The notes under the pieces are model-generated. The model did not search any database. It was not told the DNA's origin and saw only the letters and a program-made list of their open reading frames with translations. This document shows, piece after piece, positions 7,311 through 9,031 of a stretch of DNA of 9,031 nt (its first letter is position 1; the number at the start of each line of letters is the position of its first letter). The translations under genes were made by a program, and so were the position numbers. The stretch is from an uncultured Clostridia bacterium (GTDB taxonomy: Bacteria > Bacillota > Clostridia > Christensenellales > Borkfalkiaceae): the NCBI GenBank assembly GCA_905235815.1, contig CAJOMT010000069.1, positions 1 through 9,031 on the forward strand, in the 5' to 3' direction.

Positions 7311-7574
7311 ATGAAAGATTTCGACAGTTATAAAAAAGAAGAGAACGTATCCGAGCAAGACGTATTTTCGATGTTTTCCGATTTGGCGGCAAAATATGAG
7401 GGCAAGAGTGGCGATGAGGTAATGAAAGCCATAATCGAAGAGGCTGAGCGCGGCAAAAAGAACGGCACTTTAAAGAACGAAGATATAGATAAATTTGCGG
7501 AAACAATTTCGCCTATGCTAAATGACAAACAAAGGAAAATGCTCGAAAAAATAGTAAAAAGAATCAAGGACTGA
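7311..7574 (+). CDS. Small charged helical hypothetical protein
   Basis: 87 residues, preceded by GAGGA six bases before the ATG. It is highly charged and looks almost wholly helical. A first half, SEQDVFSMFSDLAAKYEGKS, is followed by DEVMKAIIEEAERGKKNGTL and an end rich in Lys/Arg, SPMLNDKQRKMLEKIVKRIK. There is no signal peptide, membrane segment or catalytic motif. The C-terminal pattern (Met-Leu, Gln-Arg-Lys, Ile-Val-x-x-Ile-Lys) is like that of small clostridial proteins of unknown function that I recall only in general terms. It diverges from the 118-residue hydrophobic-start gene and converges on the cysteine desulfurase gene, with only six bases between the two stop codons and no hairpin terminator there. 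Function unknown. Confidence 0.75.
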   Translation: MKDFDSYKKEENVSEQDVFSMFSDLAAKYEGKSGDEVMKAIIEEAERGKKNGTLKNEDIDKFAETISPMLNDKQRKMLEKIVKRIKD

Positions 7575-7580
7575 AACATT

Positions 7581-8708
7581 TTACGCCGACATAGATATTT
7601 CGTCTATGGCGGCGAGGAACGCCGAAATTTCCCGCCTCGTGTTCTGTGCGGAAAAGCTTACTCTTACCAGCCCGAATTTTTCGGTATTTAAAAATTTATG
7701 CATAAGCGGTGCGCAGTGAAATCCTCCTCTCACCGCTATATCGTATTTATCGGATAATATCTGTGCGAGTTCTTGCGAGGGTATTTCGGTATGCGAGAAC
7801 GCCACTATGCCGTATTGATTGGGGATAGAGTAAAGTTTAATATACGGTCTGAGCGTCAGGTTTGAAATCATAAATTCCGTCAATGCCGACAGTTGGTTTT
7901 GAATATACGCCGCATTGTTTTTCGCATATCCTATTCCTTCTTTTAAGGAGAGGATAGCGGGGAGAGCGAGAGTTCCTGCCTCTAAACGTTCGGGGTAATT
8001 GTCTGGCATGGATTCGTTGAAAGTATCCGTTCCCGTGCCGCCGAAAACGGTCGGTTTAAGTTTTGCTTTTTCCCCGAATGCGATAGCGCCTATACCCTGA
8101 ATGGCGTAAAGACCTTTATGTCCGGCGAGGCATAATACGTCTATATTTTGTTTTGACATATTTATTTTTTTATGTCCTGCCATTTGAGCGCCGTCTACCA
8201 TAAAGACGGTGTCGGTATTTTTTAAAAGCGTACCTATTCCGTCTATGTCGTTTTCGGCGCCCGTAACGTTAGAAACGCCGTTGACTATTACGAGGTCGGT
8301 ATCGTCGTCTATTGCGGCGGCAATATCGTCTGCGGTAACGAAAGACGTTTTGGGCTTAACGAAAGTGACTTTTGCGCCTCTTTTTTGCAATTCGTAGAGC
8401 GGGCGCAGAACGCTGTTATGTTCGGTAACCGTGGTAACGATATGCGAATTTTCGTCGCAGATTCCGAAGATTGCCTTATTTAAAGCGTCGGTGCAGTTAT
8501 GAGTGAACACTATTCTTTCCAAAGAGCGGTTTCCCACAAATTCCCCGAGACGTTTTCTTGTTTCGTAAACTTCTTTAGAGGCGAGAACGGAGAGTTTATG
8601 TCCGCTTCTGCCGGCGTTTGCGCTCAGATATTTAATTGCGTAGAGGGTAGAGTCGATAACTTGGTTCGGTTTAAAACCGCCCGTAGCGGCATTGTCAAAA
8701 TAAATCAT
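7581..8708 (-). CDS. Cysteine desulfurase family protein (class V aminotransferase)
   Basis: 375 residues, full length for this PLP-dependent family. Visible active-site features: YFDNAATG at the N-terminus, H97 in TEHNS (stacks on PLP), D172 and Q175 in VDGAQMAGH, the Schiff-base lysine K198 in AGHKGLYAIQG, RLEAGT (241-246) and the catalytic cysteine C332 in RGGFHCAP, with R327 binding substrate carboxylate. It should take sulfur (or selenium) from cysteine (selenocysteine) as an enzyme persulfide, giving alanine. The RGGFHC arrangement and length are closer to the SufS/CsdB-like group than to IscS/NifS. No suf or isc scaffold genes flank it; instead a DUF3343-like carrier gene lies divergently upstream, arguing for a role other than bulk Fe-S assembly. 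AGGG five bases before the ATG supports the start. Confidence 0.92.
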   Translation of the reverse strand: MIYFDNAATGGFKPNQVIDSTLYAIKYLSANAGRSGHKLSVLASKEVYETRKRLGEFVGNRSLERIVFTHNCTDALNKAIFGICDENSHIVTTVTEHNSVLRPLYELQKRGAKVTFVKPKTSFVTADDIAAAIDDDTDLVIVNGVSNVTGAENDIDGIGTLLKNTDTVFMVDGAQMAGHKKINMSKQNIDVLCLAGHKGLYAIQGIGAIAFGEKAKLKPTVFGGTGTDTFNESMPDNYPERLEAGTLALPAILSLKEGIGYAKNNAAYIQNQLSALTEFMISNLTLRPYIKLYSIPNQYGIVAFSHTEIPSQELAQILSDKYDIAVRGGFHCAPLMHKFLNTEKFGLVRVSFSAQNTRREISAFLAAIDEISMSA

Positions 8709-8739
8709 AGTTTCCCTGTAAAAAAAATTTTAAAATTAC

Positions 8740-8745
8740 AGTATA
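8740..8745 (-). promoter_or_regulatory. Candidate -10 box of the cysteine desulfurase gene
   Basis: On the - strand TATACT (8745-8740) lies 31 bases before the ATG at 8708 and would give a leader of about 25 bases carrying the AGGG ribosome site. No good -35 is visible; the -35 position falls in the first hairpin of the neighbouring repeat cluster (about 8763-8768). The overlapping + strand reading at 8742-8747 is a perfect TATAAT, so transcription in either direction is possible here. Confidence 0.4.
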
Positions 8746-8838
8746 ATCTGTGTGATGTTAAATTTTGCTAACGCACAAATTTAAGTTTGCTAACGCAAAC
8801 CACAAGCAAAAACAATGTTTTTGCTTGTATCACAGATT
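8745..8838. repeat. Cluster of three hairpins closed by an outer stem (four-way-junction-like)
   Basis: The outer arms AATCTGTG (8745-8752) and CACAGATT (8831-8838) pair perfectly. Inside are three nearly abutting hairpins. The first is 8758-8784 (8 bp, one bulged C, 3 bp, loop TAAC). The second is 8785-8800 (GTTTGC-TAAC-GCAAAC). The third is 8802-8828 (12 perfect bp around AAT). The first two share the loop-proximal sequence TGCTAACGCA. Spacers are 5, 0, 1 and 2 bases. None of the hairpins is followed by a T-run, so they are not intrinsic terminators. This may be a structured leader or operator region for the flanking genes, or a small palindromic mobile repeat. Confidence 0.7.
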
Positions 8839-8849
8839 GAATAACCATC

Positions 8850-8891
8850 AGTTATAGCCAAATGACACTATAGTGTCGCTTGGCTCTAACT
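8850..8891. repeat. 42-base imperfect palindrome upstream of the DUF3343-like gene
   Basis: The arms pair over 20 positions around the centre at 8870/8871. The inner GACACTATAGTGTC (8864-8877) is a perfect palindrome. Further out are one G-U type pair (8863/8878), a mismatch (8862/8879), six pairs (8856-8861/8880-8885), a mismatch (8855/8886) and five pairs (8850-8854/8887-8891). No T-run follows. It overlaps the likely -35 region of the downstream gene, so it could be an operator; an RNA hairpin or dispersed palindromic repeat are alternatives. Confidence 0.65.
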
Positions 8892-8907
8892 TCCGATAAT
8901 ATAATAT
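8880..8907 (+). promoter_or_regulatory. Candidate promoter of the DUF3343-like gene
   Basis: TTGGCT (8880-8885) and TAATAT (8902-8907) are 16 bases apart; a perfect TATAAT at 8900-8905 sits at the same place but 14 bases from that -35. The -35 lies in the right arm of the 42-base palindrome. A transcript from here would have a leader of roughly 70 bases ahead of the ATG at 8984. Confidence 0.35.
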
Positions 8908-8983
8908 ATTAGCAAGTTAGTCGCAAAATGCTCTTTATTTTCATTCGGCTTACCCTCTTTAAAACTATTAAGGAGAAATAAGT

Positions 8984-9031
8984 ATGGACTTATGTATTGC
9001 TATATTCAGATCGAGGACTCAGGTTTACGAA
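8984..9031 (+). CDS. DUF3343-like putative Se/S carrier protein (3'-truncated, first 16 codons)
   Basis: The visible product is MDLCIAIFRSRTQVYE, running off the window. An AAGGAG (8970-8975) eight bases before the ATG makes this a solid start. The pattern of a short strand followed by Phe-x-Ser-x-Thr and a helix start resembles DUF3343 proteins, which are small and often beside cysteine desulfurase or selenium genes as putative sulfur/selenium carriers. The neighbour across the gap is a cysteine desulfurase family gene, which fits. With only 16 residues the family call rests on this short motif and on context; the conserved cysteine region expected downstream cannot be seen. Confidence 0.55.
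   Translation, partial: MDLCIAIFRSRTQVYE

Noticed and set aside
8742..8747. Perfect + strand TATAAT as the main promoter of the DUF3343-like gene
   Set aside because: It has no usable -35 and overlaps the - strand TATACT; it would create a ~230-base structured leader, which is possible but not supported enough to list as the promoter.
8758..8800. Two copies of TTTGCTAACGCA as the start of a CRISPR-like array
   Set aside because: There are only two copies, they touch with no unique spacer, and each is a small self-complementary hairpin.
8802..8828. 12-bp hairpin as an intrinsic terminator
   Set aside because: The stem is AT-rich and neither side is followed by a T-run outside the stem; it also lies in a region upstream of both neighbouring genes.

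Overview
The window looks like chromosomal DNA from a low-to-mid GC member of the Bacillota, most likely an uncultured gut-type Clostridia lineage. Supporting signs are AGGAG-type ribosome sites, short intergenic gaps, AT-rich third positions, a MacB/FtsX-type permease with a very large extracellular domain, a viroplasmin-type RNase H, a PucR/CdaR-type regulator, and a class V aminotransferase (cysteine desulfurase family) next to a DUF3343-like gene. This placement is inferred from gene content; no rRNA or tRNA is present to test it.

Layout. 1-1941 (+) is the 3' part of an FtsX-type ABC transporter permease whose start lies outside the window. It converges on asd (1984-2970, -), and one perfect hairpin (1948-1985) serves as terminator for both. 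A 99-bp AT-rich divergent promoter region separates asd from a tight three-gene operon on the + strand: an RNase H1-like protein with a long unexplained C-terminal region (3070-4296), a CdaR/PucR-type regulator overlapping it by one base (4296-5348), and a membrane-anchored S41 PDZ peptidase five bases further on (5354-6661). Next comes a 257-bp element (6629-6885) whose ends are a perfect 24-bp inverted repeat and whose interior adds two more long stems in a three-way-junction arrangement. It fills the convergent gap and encodes the last residues and stop codon of the peptidase. Then follow two small divergent proteins of unknown function (6893-7249, -; 7311-7574, +) and a cysteine desulfurase family enzyme (7581-8708, -). 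A 275-bp gap packed with hairpins (8745-8838 and 8850-8891) precedes the first 16 codons of a DUF3343-like putative sulfur/selenium carrier (8984 onward, +).

How the genes may work together. The desulfurase and the DUF3343-like protein are divergently placed and plausibly act together in mobilising sulfur or selenium from cysteine/selenocysteine. asd supplies aspartate semialdehyde for lysine/diaminopimelate, threonine and methionine synthesis. The RNase H-regulator-peptidase operon has no obvious shared pathway. The most unusual parts of the window are the two intergenic structured regions, which no protein gene explains: the 257-bp three-way-junction element and the multi-hairpin region upstream of the DUF3343-like gene. 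No CRISPR array, prophage, transposase or tRNA was seen.
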